Of a DNA stretch of 10,588 nucleotides, positions 1 to 6,146 are shown in pieces. Origin of the DNA: JBQTIQ01 sp052387955 (lineage in GTDB: Bacteria; Actinomycetota; Acidimicrobiia; Acidimicrobiales; JACDCH01); contig JBQTIQ010000074.1 of NCBI GenBank assembly GCA_052387955.1, forward strand, positions 1 to 10,588, read 5' to 3'. Each line of letters begins with the position of its first letter. Within the stretch, counting starts at the first letter, position 1. The translations under genes and the position numbers were made by a program. The notes beneath the pieces were generated by a model that saw only the letters and a list, made by a program, of their open reading frames with translations, did no database searches and had not been told where the DNA came from.

Positions 1-764
1 CCTGGTCCATCCCGCCCGGCTCGACCACCACCACCGTCACCGTCCCCGTGTCGGGCGACACCACGTTCGAACCCGACGAGACCTTCACCGCCACCCTGTC
101 CGGCCTCGTCAACGGCGGCGGCGGAGACCTGCAGGCCACCGGCCGGATCCTCAACGACGACCTGCCCGTGGTCCGCGTCAACGACCCCGTCGCCGTCACC
201 GAAGGCACCGGCGCCGGCACCACCAACCTCACCTTCACCGTCACCCTGGACGGCCCCGCCCAGGCACCGGCGAGCGTCACCGTCGCCACCGCCGACGGCA
301 CCGCCACCAGCCCCGCCGACTACACCGCCATCAGCCCCACCGTGGTCGCCTTCGCCCCCGGCGAGCAATCCAAGACCGTCACGGTCACCATCACCCGCGA
401 CAACATCGACGAGAGCACCGAGAGCTTCACCCTCGGCCTCTCCTCACCCTCGGGCCTGACCATCGGCGACGCCACCGGCACGGGGACCATCACCGACGAC
501 GACGCCGTCCCCGCCCCCATCATCACCGGGCTCGTCCCCTCCAGCGGCCCCTCACAAGGCGGGACCCAGGTCACCATCGTCGGCCACAACCTCGCCACCG
601 CCACCCAGGTCACCATCAACAACCAACCGGTGGCGTTCGTGGTGTCCGGGACGGTGCTCGTCTTCACCACCCCCGCCTCACTCCCCGGCACCGCGACGGT
701 CCTGGTGACGACCCCCGGCGGCACGTCCGCCCCCAACCCCGCCAGTACCTTCACCTACCAGTAG
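1..764 (+). CDS. Calx-beta / IPT-TIG domain protein, C-terminal part (5' end outside the window)
   Basis: The frame is open from the left edge (first whole codon at position 3) to a TAG at 762-764, giving 253 visible residues. The GTG at 48 lies inside a domain and is not the true start. Residues 1 to about 53 are the end of one Calx-beta domain with the acidic signature DTTFEPDETF. A second Calx-beta domain follows (about 55-150): EGTGAGTTNLTFTVTL, then ATADGTA..DY, FAPGE, TVTVTI, and a closing NIDESTESFTLGL..GTGTITDDD. Residues about 155-253 form an IPT/TIG immunoglobulin-like domain (PIITGLVPSSGPSQGGT, then VTTPGGTSAPNPASTFTYQ). Calx-beta domains bind calcium through acidic loops and occur in long surface or secreted adhesion-type proteins. 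The protein stops directly after the IPT strand, with no sortase motif or membrane anchor, so attachment would depend on the missing N-terminus. Domain calls are firm; the cellular role is inferred. Confidence 0.85.
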   Translation, partial: WSIPPGSTTTTVTVPVSGDTTFEPDETFTATLSGLVNGGGGDLQATGRILNDDLPVVRVNDPVAVTEGTGAGTTNLTFTVTLDGPAQAPASVTVATADGTATSPADYTAISPTVVAFAPGEQSKTVTVTITRDNIDESTESFTLGLSSPSGLTIGDATGTGTITDDDAVPAPIITGLVPSSGPSQGGTQVTIVGHNLATATQVTINNQPVAFVVSGTVLVFTTPASLPGTATVLVTTPGGTSAPNPASTFTYQ

Positions 765-774
765 GCAGCCGCGG

Positions 775-837
775 CAACGAGGGCACAGGATGCTCACTCT
801 CGGTGCAGTGGTCGTCCCCGCTCATCCGGCCTCGTTG
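775..837. repeat. weak 8-bp inverted repeat in the convergent gap 765-893
   Basis: CAACGAGG (775-782) is the exact reverse complement of CCTCGTTG (830-837), with a 47-nt loop. It sits between the stops of the Calx-beta gene and the dehydrogenase-like gene. The loop is long and there is no T-run, so a terminator role is doubtful. I see nothing else in this 129-bp gap. Confidence 0.25.
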
Positions 838-893
838 TCAGCCGGGAAGCCCTCCCGCCGACGTCGATAGGCCTTCACCTGGCTGTCCCGGGG

Positions 894-1655
894 TCAGTAG
901 ATGCCGTGCTGTCCACCGGCATCGATGTGAAAGACGCCACCGTGCATGACGTCGGCTTCCGGGTCGAGGAGCACGGTGACCGCCCACGCGATCTCGTGGG
1001 CAGTGGGGAGCCGACCGAGCGAGGTCTGGTCGACGTAGCCCGTCTGCCACAGCTCATCGAAGGACATACCGCGTTCTTCGGCGACGGCGGCCACGATGCG
1101 GCGGGCCCGGGGTGTGTCGGCCGGCCCCGGTGCGATCGTGTGGACGGTGACGCCCTTGGGGCCGTACAGCATGCTGATCTGGCGCATGAGGTTGAACACG
1201 GCGGCGTTGATGGCCCCCGGCCCGGCCTCGTGTGCTCTCGGCTCGAGGCCGAGCGAGCCGGCGAAGCTGACGAAACGCGAGCCGGGCCGGAAGCTGTCCC
1301 GTACCGCCTGGAGCAGGCGGACCAGGCCGCCGACCTTGATGTTGGCGCCTTCGGCCGGGACGTCGGGGTCGATGGTCTCCAACGACCCGCGGACCGGCAA
1401 CCCGGCGGCGAATATCGCCATTCGCACCGGGCCGTCGAGCTTGGCCTTGATCGTCTCCACGGCGTCGTTGTCGCCGATGTCGGCCGGGCACGGGACCACC
1501 TTGCCGTTGCTCTCGACGAGCTCGTCGAGCCGGTCCTGGTTACGGGCGACCGCCACGACCCGGAACCCCCGGTCGGTCAGGCGCTTGGTGACGACCTGGC
1601 CCATGGTCCCGGTCGCGCCGACGATCACGCACAGCTCGTCGCCACTGATTGCCAT
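894..1655 (-). CDS. short-chain dehydrogenase/reductase (SDR)-fold protein, catalytic Tyr/Lys apparently missing
   Basis: A 253-residue protein of normal classical-SDR length. The Rossmann glycine motif is at 13-19 (GATGTMG), an acidic adenine-pocket residue at D59 (ADI), the NNAG-like turn at 82-85 (FAAG), the helix-4 Asn at N105, and the PG motif at 176-177 (APGPADTP). The C-terminal GGVFHIDAGG matches the usual SDR end. The catalytic block is abnormal. Aligning the INAAV helix with the usual YxxxK-AAV places P146 and N150 where Tyr and Lys should be. The active-site Ser strand reads FVSFAGS, with G133 at the usual position and S134 next to it. It may still bind NAD(P), but ordinary oxidoreductase chemistry is doubtful. 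The frame extends upstream to 1739, but ATG 1655 is chosen because GGAGGT lies 5 nt before it and a promoter lies at 1681-1709. All seven Gln codons are CAG. It is transcribed divergently from a catechol 2,3-dioxygenase, so it may share its regulator. Confidence 0.85.
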   Translation of the reverse strand: MAISGDELCVIVGATGTMGQVVTKRLTDRGFRVVAVARNQDRLDELVESNGKVVPCPADIGDNDAVETIKAKLDGPVRMAIFAAGLPVRGSLETIDPDVPAEGANIKVGGLVRLLQAVRDSFRPGSRFVSFAGSLGLEPRAHEAGPGAINAAVFNLMRQISMLYGPKGVTVHTIAPGPADTPRARRIVAAVAEERGMSFDELWQTGYVDQTSLGRLPTAHEIAWAVTVLLDPEADVMHGGVFHIDAGGQHGIY

Positions 1656-1660
1656 CAGGT

Positions 1661-1709
1661 ACCTCCACGTCGATCTCTCGACTATCCCGTCACTTGCCGC
1701 CGAGGTCAA
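1661..1709 (-). promoter_or_regulatory. sigma-70-type promoter and Shine-Dalgarno of the SDR-like gene
   Basis: Read on the minus strand there is a -35 TTGACC (1709-1704, 5 of 6 to consensus), a 17-bp spacer, and a -10 GATAGT (1686-1681, 4 of 6). Transcription would begin near 1674. The Shine-Dalgarno GGAGGT is at 1666-1661, 5 nt before ATG 1655. The resulting leader is only about 20 nt, which supports the chosen start. This is a consensus match by eye; the start site is predicted. Confidence 0.6.
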
Positions 1710-1716
1710 TCGAAGT

Positions 1717-1735
1717 GGTCCGTGGTACAGACCGA
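1717..1735. promoter_or_regulatory. operator-like imperfect palindrome, copy A
   Basis: The site reads GGTCCG-TGGTA-CAGACC followed by GA. The arms GGTCCG and CAGACC pair at five of six positions around a 5-bp centre. It ends 8 bp upstream of the -35 hexamer of the SDR-like gene, roughly -43 to -60 from the predicted start, a typical activator position. A close copy is at 1785-1804. No regulator gene is in the window, so the binding protein is unknown. Confidence 0.45.
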
Positions 1736-1784
1736 GCATTGCTCAGCCGACGAGACGCCGATGGCGCCGCGCCCCTGGCCGCTC

Positions 1785-1804
1785 GGTTCCGTGGTGCGGA
1801 CCGA
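1785..1804. promoter_or_regulatory. operator-like imperfect palindrome, copy B
   Basis: The site reads GGTTCCG-TGGTG-CGGACC followed by GA. It is the same as copy A apart from one inserted T and two A-to-G changes, and it has the same orientation. The arms GGT.CCG and CGGACC pair perfectly if the extra T is bulged. It lies about 69 bp from copy A towards the dioxygenase, so the pair could serve both divergent genes. I could not find a convincing -35/-10 pair for the dioxygenase. Confidence 0.4.
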
Positions 1805-1977
1805 TCTGCTCGCACCGGTGCCGAGTCCCGGTCGATACTTGGCTTCACGCGGCCATCGAGGCCGAGGACCACAAGTCAAGTCTGCCCCGTCCGGCATGAA
1901 GTTCGGTGCCCGACACGTTGGAGCAAGCCGATCGTCAGGGGCGGCTCGGACACCCGATGACAACTGGAGGCCAGTAA

Positions 1978-2913
1978 ATGTCCATGACCGGTGTTCTCCG
2001 ACTCGGTGAAGTCTGCATTCGAGTCCTCGACATCCACGAGGCCCGGGAGCACTACGGCGACCGCATGGGCCTCATCGAGTCCCACCGCGACGGCGACGAC
2101 CGCTCCTACTACAAGGCGTGGGACGAACACGACGAATACTCCATCGTGCTGGCCCAGTCCGACACACCAGGCATGGACTACTTCGCCTTCAAAGTCCTCG
2201 ACGACGCCACCCTCACCGACCTCGACGAAAAACTCCGCGCCCGGGGCCTGGACGTACAAGTCCTCGAAGCCGGCGTCCACCGCAACAGCGGCCGCCGCGT
2301 CCAATTCACGCTCCCGTCGGGCCACACCATGCAACTCTTCGCCGAAAAACTCCAAGTCGGCAACGGCATGTCCACCCGCAACCCCGGCGTACTCCCCGAC
2401 GAGGGCTACATCCGAGGCATGCGCATCAACCGCCTCGACCACTGCCTCCTCGGCGGCGTCAACCTCGACGACACCATCGCCATCTTCCAAGAAGTGTTCG
2501 GCTTCGGCATGTCCGAAAAACTGGTCGACGCCGACAACGAAGCCGTCACCCTGGCCTGCTTCTTGTCCTGCACCACCTCACCTCATGACATCGCCTTCGT
2601 CATGCAACCCGAAGCCAACAAATTCCACCACGCCTCGTTCCTGCTCGACAACGTCCACGACGTCTACCACGCCGGCGACCTCATCGGTAAGCACGAGATC
2701 CCCGTCGACGTCGGCCCCACCCGCCACGGCATCACCCGGGGCGCCACGATCTACTTCTTCGACCCCTCCGGCAACCGCAACGAAGTCTTCACCGAGGGCT
2801 ACATCTACTACCCCGACAACCCCGTGTTGGTCTGGGACACCACCAAGATCGGCCAAGCCATCTTCTCCCAAGACAACATGGTCCGCGAAAGCTTCCTCAA
2901 CGTCCTCACCTGA
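1978..2913 (+). CDS. xylE: catechol 2,3-dioxygenase (extradiol, type I, XylE-like)
   Basis: A 311-residue vicinal-oxygen-chelate enzyme, close to the usual 307 residues of metapyrocatechase. The family opens catechol next to its hydroxyls with O2 and Fe(II), giving 2-hydroxymuconic semialdehyde in the cytoplasm (meta-cleavage). Two VOC modules are visible, about 8-125 and 150-275. Iron ligands are H155 (RLDHCLL), H218 (FHHASF) and E269 (NRNEVF). Second-shell residues H203 (PHDIAF), H250 (GPTRHGIT) and Y259 (TIYFFDPSGN) are all present. These sit at constant offsets (+2, then +4) from the XylE numbers 153, 199, 214, 246, 255 and 265. The family tail FLNVLT is intact. GGAGG at 1966-1970 lies 7 nt before ATG 1978; a second ATG at 1984 is possible. 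Codon use is unlike neighbouring genes (8 CAA to 1 CAG for Gln), which suggests transfer. No other meta-pathway gene is adjacent. The natural substrate could be a substituted catechol; the symbol denotes the family. Confidence 0.93.
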   Translation: MSMTGVLRLGEVCIRVLDIHEAREHYGDRMGLIESHRDGDDRSYYKAWDEHDEYSIVLAQSDTPGMDYFAFKVLDDATLTDLDEKLRARGLDVQVLEAGVHRNSGRRVQFTLPSGHTMQLFAEKLQVGNGMSTRNPGVLPDEGYIRGMRINRLDHCLLGGVNLDDTIAIFQEVFGFGMSEKLVDADNEAVTLACFLSCTTSPHDIAFVMQPEANKFHHASFLLDNVHDVYHAGDLIGKHEIPVDVGPTRHGITRGATIYFFDPSGNRNEVFTEGYIYYPDNPVLVWDTTKIGQAIFSQDNMVRESFLNVLT

Positions 2914-2933
2914 CCCCTCCGGGCCGAGGGGTC
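2912..2933. terminator. perfect 8-bp hairpin overlapping the dioxygenase stop
   Basis: GACCCCTC (2912-2919), a 6-nt loop CGGGCC, then GAGGGGTC (2926-2933) form a perfect GC-rich stem that starts inside the TGA stop codon (2911-2913). No T-run follows, as is common for actinobacterial terminators. The tRNA gene on the other strand ends at 2950, 17 nt away, so the hairpin may stop transcription from both sides. Confidence 0.6.
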
Positions 2934-2949
2934 TCGCGACACCGCATCG

Positions 2950-3024
2950 TGCCCCCGGTGGGATTCGAACCCACACTGACCACCTTTTAAGGGCGGGTCC
3001 TCTGACCGGTTGGGATACGGGGGC
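2950..3024 (-). tRNA. tRNA-like gene with anticodon UAA (Leu codon UUA) but class I variable loop
   Basis: On the minus strand a cloverleaf can be drawn. The acceptor stem is 7 perfect pairs (GCCCCCG 3024-3018 with CGGGGGC 2957-2951), with discriminator A at 2950. The T-arm is canonical (GTGGG-TTCGAAT-CCCAC). The anticodon stem is CCGCC/GGTGG with one G-T pair and a 7-nt loop CTTAAAA, so the anticodon TAA falls at 2989-2987 with U33 in place. CCA is not encoded. Odd points: tRNA-Leu should have a long variable arm, but here it is five bases (TCAGT). Position 10 is T rather than G. The D-stem has only three good pairs plus a C/A mismatch. The D-arm to anticodon-stem stretch is about one base long. 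It could be an unusual functional tRNA, a regulatory tRNA-like RNA or a decaying copy. The tRNA fold is well supported; the charged amino acid is not known. Confidence 0.8.
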
Positions 3025-3077
3025 GGGCAGCGGAGCCTAGGACCGGGGCCGCGGCCGCACCTGCAACACTGGCGGCG

Positions 3078-3863
3078 ATGGCTGAGGCGACGTCAGTGGC
3101 GCCCGAAGGGCCCGTCCGGTGCCAAGTCGCCGACGGCGTCGCCACCGTGACGCTGTACGCCCCCGAGCGCCGCAATGCCCTCGACCTGGCCATGGTCGAC
3201 GCCATCGGTGAGGTCTTCGACCGGGTCGAGGCCGACCCGGGGGTCGGAGCCGTGGTGGTGACGGGCGCGCCGCCGGCGTTCTGCGCCGGCGCCGCCCTGG
3301 GAGGGATGGGCAGTTTCAGCCGGGAGTCGCTGCTGCGGGTCTACGAGGGCTTCCTACGCGTCGGGCGCTGCCCGCTGCCGACCCTGGCCGCCGTCAACGG
3401 CGCCGCGGTGGGCGCCGGCATGAACCTCGCCCTGTGCTGCGATGTCCGCCTCGCCGCCCGCGGCGCCCGCTTCGACACCCGGTTCATGGCCCTCGGGATC
3501 CACCCCGGGGGCGGCCATGTCTGGCTGTCGCGCCAGGCCGCCGGGGCCCAGACCGTCAACGCCACCGTGTTGTTCGGCGAGGTCCTCGACGGCGCCGGGG
3601 CCGAGCGGTGCGGGCTGGCCTGGCGCTGCGTCGGAGACGACGAACTGTTGGCCGAGGCCCACACCATGGCGGCCCGGGCCGCCTCCGCGCCCCGCCAACT
3701 GCTGGTGCGCACCAAGGCGACGATCGCGGCGATGGCCGCGGTCACCGACCACGAAGCCGCCGTCGAGCGCGAGCTCGACCCCCAGCTGTGGTCCCTGGCC
3801 CAACCGGACTTCGAAGAACGGCTCGCCGGCCTCCGTCGCCGGATCTCCTCCTCGGCGCCGTGA
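3078..3863 (+). CDS. enoyl-CoA hydratase/isomerase (crotonase) family protein, both catalytic Glu apparently absent
   Basis: A 261-residue protein of standard crotonase length. Family features are PERRNALD (29-36), the first oxyanion-hole segment FCAGAAL (68-74), and the second segment NGAAVGAGMNLALCCDVRLAA (within 107-127). The C-terminal helical part includes RQLLVRTKATI. By family knowledge the acyl-CoA thioester would sit in the oxyanion hole. In hydratases two glutamates activate water; hand alignment to the mammalian mitochondrial enzyme puts F136 and N161/A162 at those places. A simple 2-enoyl-CoA hydratase role is therefore unlikely. Other crotonase reactions or acyl-CoA binding without catalysis fit better. 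The ATG at 3078 has only a weak GGCGGCG upstream. The 53-bp space to the divergent tRNA gene holds a GGCCGCGGCC palindrome (3047-3056) and no clear promoter. The acyltransferase gene follows closely on the same strand. Confidence 0.88.
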   Translation: MAEATSVAPEGPVRCQVADGVATVTLYAPERRNALDLAMVDAIGEVFDRVEADPGVGAVVVTGAPPAFCAGAALGGMGSFSRESLLRVYEGFLRVGRCPLPTLAAVNGAAVGAGMNLALCCDVRLAARGARFDTRFMALGIHPGGGHVWLSRQAAGAQTVNATVLFGEVLDGAGAERCGLAWRCVGDDELLAEAHTMAARAASAPRQLLVRTKATIAAMAAVTDHEAAVERELDPQLWSLAQPDFEERLAGLRRRISSSAP

Positions 3864-3925
3864 TCCCGGTCGTGAGCCGGGTGGCACCGGCGCTGCCGGG
3901 GCCGCCGGCGGACGAGGGCGTGGTC

Positions 3926-5914
3926 GTGACCCAGCGGTCGGCCCGGCTGGCCTACCTGGCCGGCGTCGACGGGCTTCGCGGCCTGGCAGTGCTGGCCGTC
4001 ATCGCCTACCACGTCGGTTTCGGATGGGCCCCGGGCGGGTTCCTCGGCGTCGAGGTCTTCTTCGTCGTCTCGGGCTACCTGATCACCGGGTTGCTCGTCG
4101 GCGAGCGGGGCGTCGGGTTGCGGCTGCCGCTGTGGCGCTTCTGGGCGCGACGCGCCCGCCGGCTGTTGCCGGCCCTGGGCGTGCTGTTGGTGGCGGTCAC
4201 CGGCTACGCCTCGGTCGTCGTCCCCGACGAGCTACCACGGCTGCGGGGCGATCTCCTCGGTGCCCTGGCCTACAGCTCCAACTGGCACCTGATCGCCGGG
4301 GGCGGCGACTACTTCGAGACGATCGGGCGGCCGTCGATCCTCCAGCACCTGTGGTCGCTGGCGGTGGAGGAGCAGTTCTACCTGCTCTGGCCGGTGGTGC
4401 TGGCCTTCGTACTCCCCCGCTTGGGTCGGCGGGGCACATCGCTGTTGGTGGTGATGGCCGCGACCCTGTCCTCGGCGGCGATGTGGTGGGCGTCGATGGC
4501 CGGGGACACCAGCCGGGCCTACTACGCCACCGATACCCGGGCCAGCGCCCTTCTCGTCGGTTCGGTGCTGGCGCTGCTGCAGCCGCCGGCGACGGTGCGC
4601 ATCGGCGCCAGCGAGCGAAAACCGGCGGGCACCGGCACCGCCCCCAGGCGCCGCCTCGATGCCCTCGACCTGGCCGGCGCCGCCGCCCTGGTGTGGCTGG
4701 CGGTGGTGATGGCCACCGTCTCCCAGTTCGACCGCGGCCTCTACGCCGGCGGGTTCCTCCGGGTCAGCCTCCCGACGGTCGTGGTCCTCGCCGCCGTGGG
4801 CCGCCGGCGCAGCATCCTGGGCCGGGTACTGGGCAACCCGCTGCTGAGGTCCGTGGGCCTGCGGTCGTACTCGCTGTACCTGTGGCACTGGCCGGTGGTG
4901 GTGCTGACCCGGCCCAACCTCGACGTGAGCCTGGACGGCCCCACCCTCGTCGCCCTGCGCGTCGGGCTCACCTTCGCATTGGCCGAGGCCTGCTACCGGG
5001 GCGTGGAGCGCCCGATCAGAGCGGGCACGTTCCTCGCCCGGGCCCGGGCGTGGCCCGAGGGGTGGCCGGTCGCCGAACGACGGCGGCTGTGGCGGCTGGG
5101 CGCGGTCGCGGCGGCGGTCTTGGTCGCCGGCCTCGTCGCACTGCCGTTCCGGGCCGAGCACAAGCCGACCGACATCGAGGTGCTGCTGGCCGCATCGCCG
5201 CCGGTGACGGTGCCGACACCGACGACCGGGACGGCCACGACCCCGACGACGGCAACCGCACCCGACACCGCGCCGGCGACCCCCCCTCCCGGCCCCGTCC
5301 CGACCGATGCCCCGGCTCCCTCAACGCCCCCGACGGAGACTGTGGTCGACCCGACCGCCGGCGCCACGACGACGCCGCCGACCGAAACGACCGCCTCCCC
5401 CGCCGCGGTCCCCACCCCGGCGGTGCCGGCCCCGCCGGGCCCGGGGCCGACCCCGGGCGGGGTGCTCGGCATCGGTGATTCGGTCATGCTCGGGGCCTCG
5501 AACGCGTTGTCGGCGCAGTACACCGGCGACATCGCCATCGACGCCCAGGTGTCCCGTCAGGTGGCCGACGGGATCGATGCCCTGCAGGCATGGATCGACA
5601 GCGGCGCCCCCGGCACGGTGGTGGTCGATCTCGGGACCAACGGCGCTTTCTACCCCGACCAGCTCGACCAGCTCGTCGCCCTCGCCGGTCCCGAACGCAC
5701 GGTGGTGTTCCTCACCGTCCACGTCCCCCAGGCGTGGCAGGACCAGGTCAACACCACGGTGGTGGAAGGGGTGGCCCGGCACCCCAACGCCCGGTTGGTC
5801 GATTGGGCCGCGATGGTCGATGCCGATCCCAGCCTGGTCGGCGGCGACGGCACCCACACCACCGTGGCCGGCGCCGCAACCTACGCCGCCGCAGTGAAGA
5901 CCGCCACCGGCTGA
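3926..5914 (+). CDS. membrane acyltransferase-3 (OafA/YrhL type) fused to a C-terminal SGNH domain
   Basis: A 662-residue integral membrane protein. The N-terminal half is an acyltransferase-3 domain. It shows GVDGLRGLAVLAVIAYH with the conserved R18-x10-H29, then GGFLGVEVFFVVSGYLIT, FWARRARRLLPAL, LWSLAVEEQFYLLWPV and SYSLYLWHWPVV, about ten membrane helices in all. A basic loop and a last helix (VAAAVLVAGLVALPF) are followed by a low-complexity Thr/Pro/Ala linker (about 425-512). An SGNH hydrolase-like domain comes last: GDSVML with nucleophile S519, VVDLGTNGAF, and D641/H644 in DGTHTTVAGAATYA. By family knowledge the membrane part moves acyl (often acetyl) groups across the membrane and the SGNH part transfers them to a cell-surface glycan. 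GTG 3926 is chosen because GAGGG lies 7 nt before it and the protein then begins directly before the first helix. GTG 3860, overlapping the crotonase TGA, is an alternative without a Shine-Dalgarno. Close spacing suggests cotranscription with the crotonase gene. Confidence 0.88.
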   Translation: MTQRSARLAYLAGVDGLRGLAVLAVIAYHVGFGWAPGGFLGVEVFFVVSGYLITGLLVGERGVGLRLPLWRFWARRARRLLPALGVLLVAVTGYASVVVPDELPRLRGDLLGALAYSSNWHLIAGGGDYFETIGRPSILQHLWSLAVEEQFYLLWPVVLAFVLPRLGRRGTSLLVVMAATLSSAAMWWASMAGDTSRAYYATDTRASALLVGSVLALLQPPATVRIGASERKPAGTGTAPRRRLDALDLAGAAALVWLAVVMATVSQFDRGLYAGGFLRVSLPTVVVLAAVGRRRSILGRVLGNPLLRSVGLRSYSLYLWHWPVVVLTRPNLDVSLDGPTLVALRVGLTFALAEACYRGVERPIRAGTFLARARAWPEGWPVAERRRLWRLGAVAAAVLVAGLVALPFRAEHKPTDIEVLLAASPPVTVPTPTTGTATTPTTATAPDTAPATPPPGPVPTDAPAPSTPPTETVVDPTAGATTTPPTETTASPAAVPTPAVPAPPGPGPTPGGVLGIGDSVMLGASNALSAQYTGDIAIDAQVSRQVADGIDALQAWIDSGAPGTVVVDLGTNGAFYPDQLDQLVALAGPERTVVFLTVHVPQAWQDQVNTTVVEGVARHPNARLVDWAAMVDADPSLVGGDGTHTTVAGAATYAAAVKTATG

Positions 5915-6018
5915 TCCCGGGCGTTCATCGCCGGCGGCCCTCGACTGGGCCTGGGGGCATCTTCCAGCTGACGCAAGTGCCGGACGGACGTCCTGCACGG
6001 CGCAGCCGCAGGGGGCGT

Positions 6019-6090
6019 GGGGGGCACCCCCGCATCTCGCCGGAGGGCGGCTTCGCCGTCCGCAGGCGTTCGAGCCCGCCGCACGCGGGC
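6019..6090. terminator. cluster of three small hairpins in the convergent gap 5915-6146
   Basis: Three short stems follow one another: GGGGG-GCA-CCCCC (6019-6031), GGGCGGC-TTC-GCCGTCC with one G-T pair (6045-6061), and GCCCGC-CGCAC-GCGGGC (6074-6090). They lie between the stops of the acyltransferase (plus) and the c-di-GMP enzyme (minus). There is no T-run, but a GC-rich stem cluster in a convergent gap is a plausible two-way terminator. I see no gene in the 232-bp gap. Confidence 0.45.
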
Positions 6091-6113
6091 ACCATCAAGA
6101 CTCGCCGCAACGG

Positions 6114-6130
6114 AGCGAGCGAAGCGAGCG
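6114..6130. repeat. direct repeat of AGCGAGCG; extragenic GAGCGAAGCGA motif
   Basis: AGCGAGCG occurs twice (6114-6121 and 6123-6130) with one A between. The junction contains GAGCGAAGCGA (6117-6127), which also occurs in the other large noncoding stretch at 10514-10524. It ends 16 bp past the stop of the c-di-GMP enzyme. Confidence 0.4.
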
Positions 6131-6146
6131 CAGTGAGGACGAAGGC

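Larger units (their letters stand above)
1656..1977. other. 322-bp divergent intergenic region
   Basis: This gap separates the start codons of the SDR-like gene and the dioxygenase. It holds the SDR-like promoter, the two palindromes A and B, and the dioxygenase Shine-Dalgarno. Between about 1805 and 1960 I see no clear promoter hexamers, hairpin or riboswitch-like fold. Several frames stay open across it because of the high GC content, but none has a ribosome binding site or a recognisable product. Confidence 0.5.

Noticed and set aside
906..2009. Long plus-strand open frame (367 codons) antisense to the SDR-like gene
   Set aside because: Its product has no recognisable domain, it lacks a ribosome binding site, and the minus strand carries a clear SDR fold with promoter and Shine-Dalgarno. 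High GC content keeps such frames open.
2950..3024. tRNA as attachment site of an integrated element
   Set aside because: No integrase, excision gene or duplicated tRNA end was seen on either side within the window.
3434..3925. Upstream extension of the acyltransferase frame inside the crotonase gene
   Set aside because: The extension overlaps the real crotonase gene and gives Arg/Pro-rich low-complexity protein. The acyltransferase domain starts only after about 3950.
4232..5161. Minus-strand open frame antisense to the acyltransferase
   Set aside because: The product is a Gly/Arg/Gln/His-rich shadow with no domain, while the plus strand shows ordered membrane helices and family motifs.
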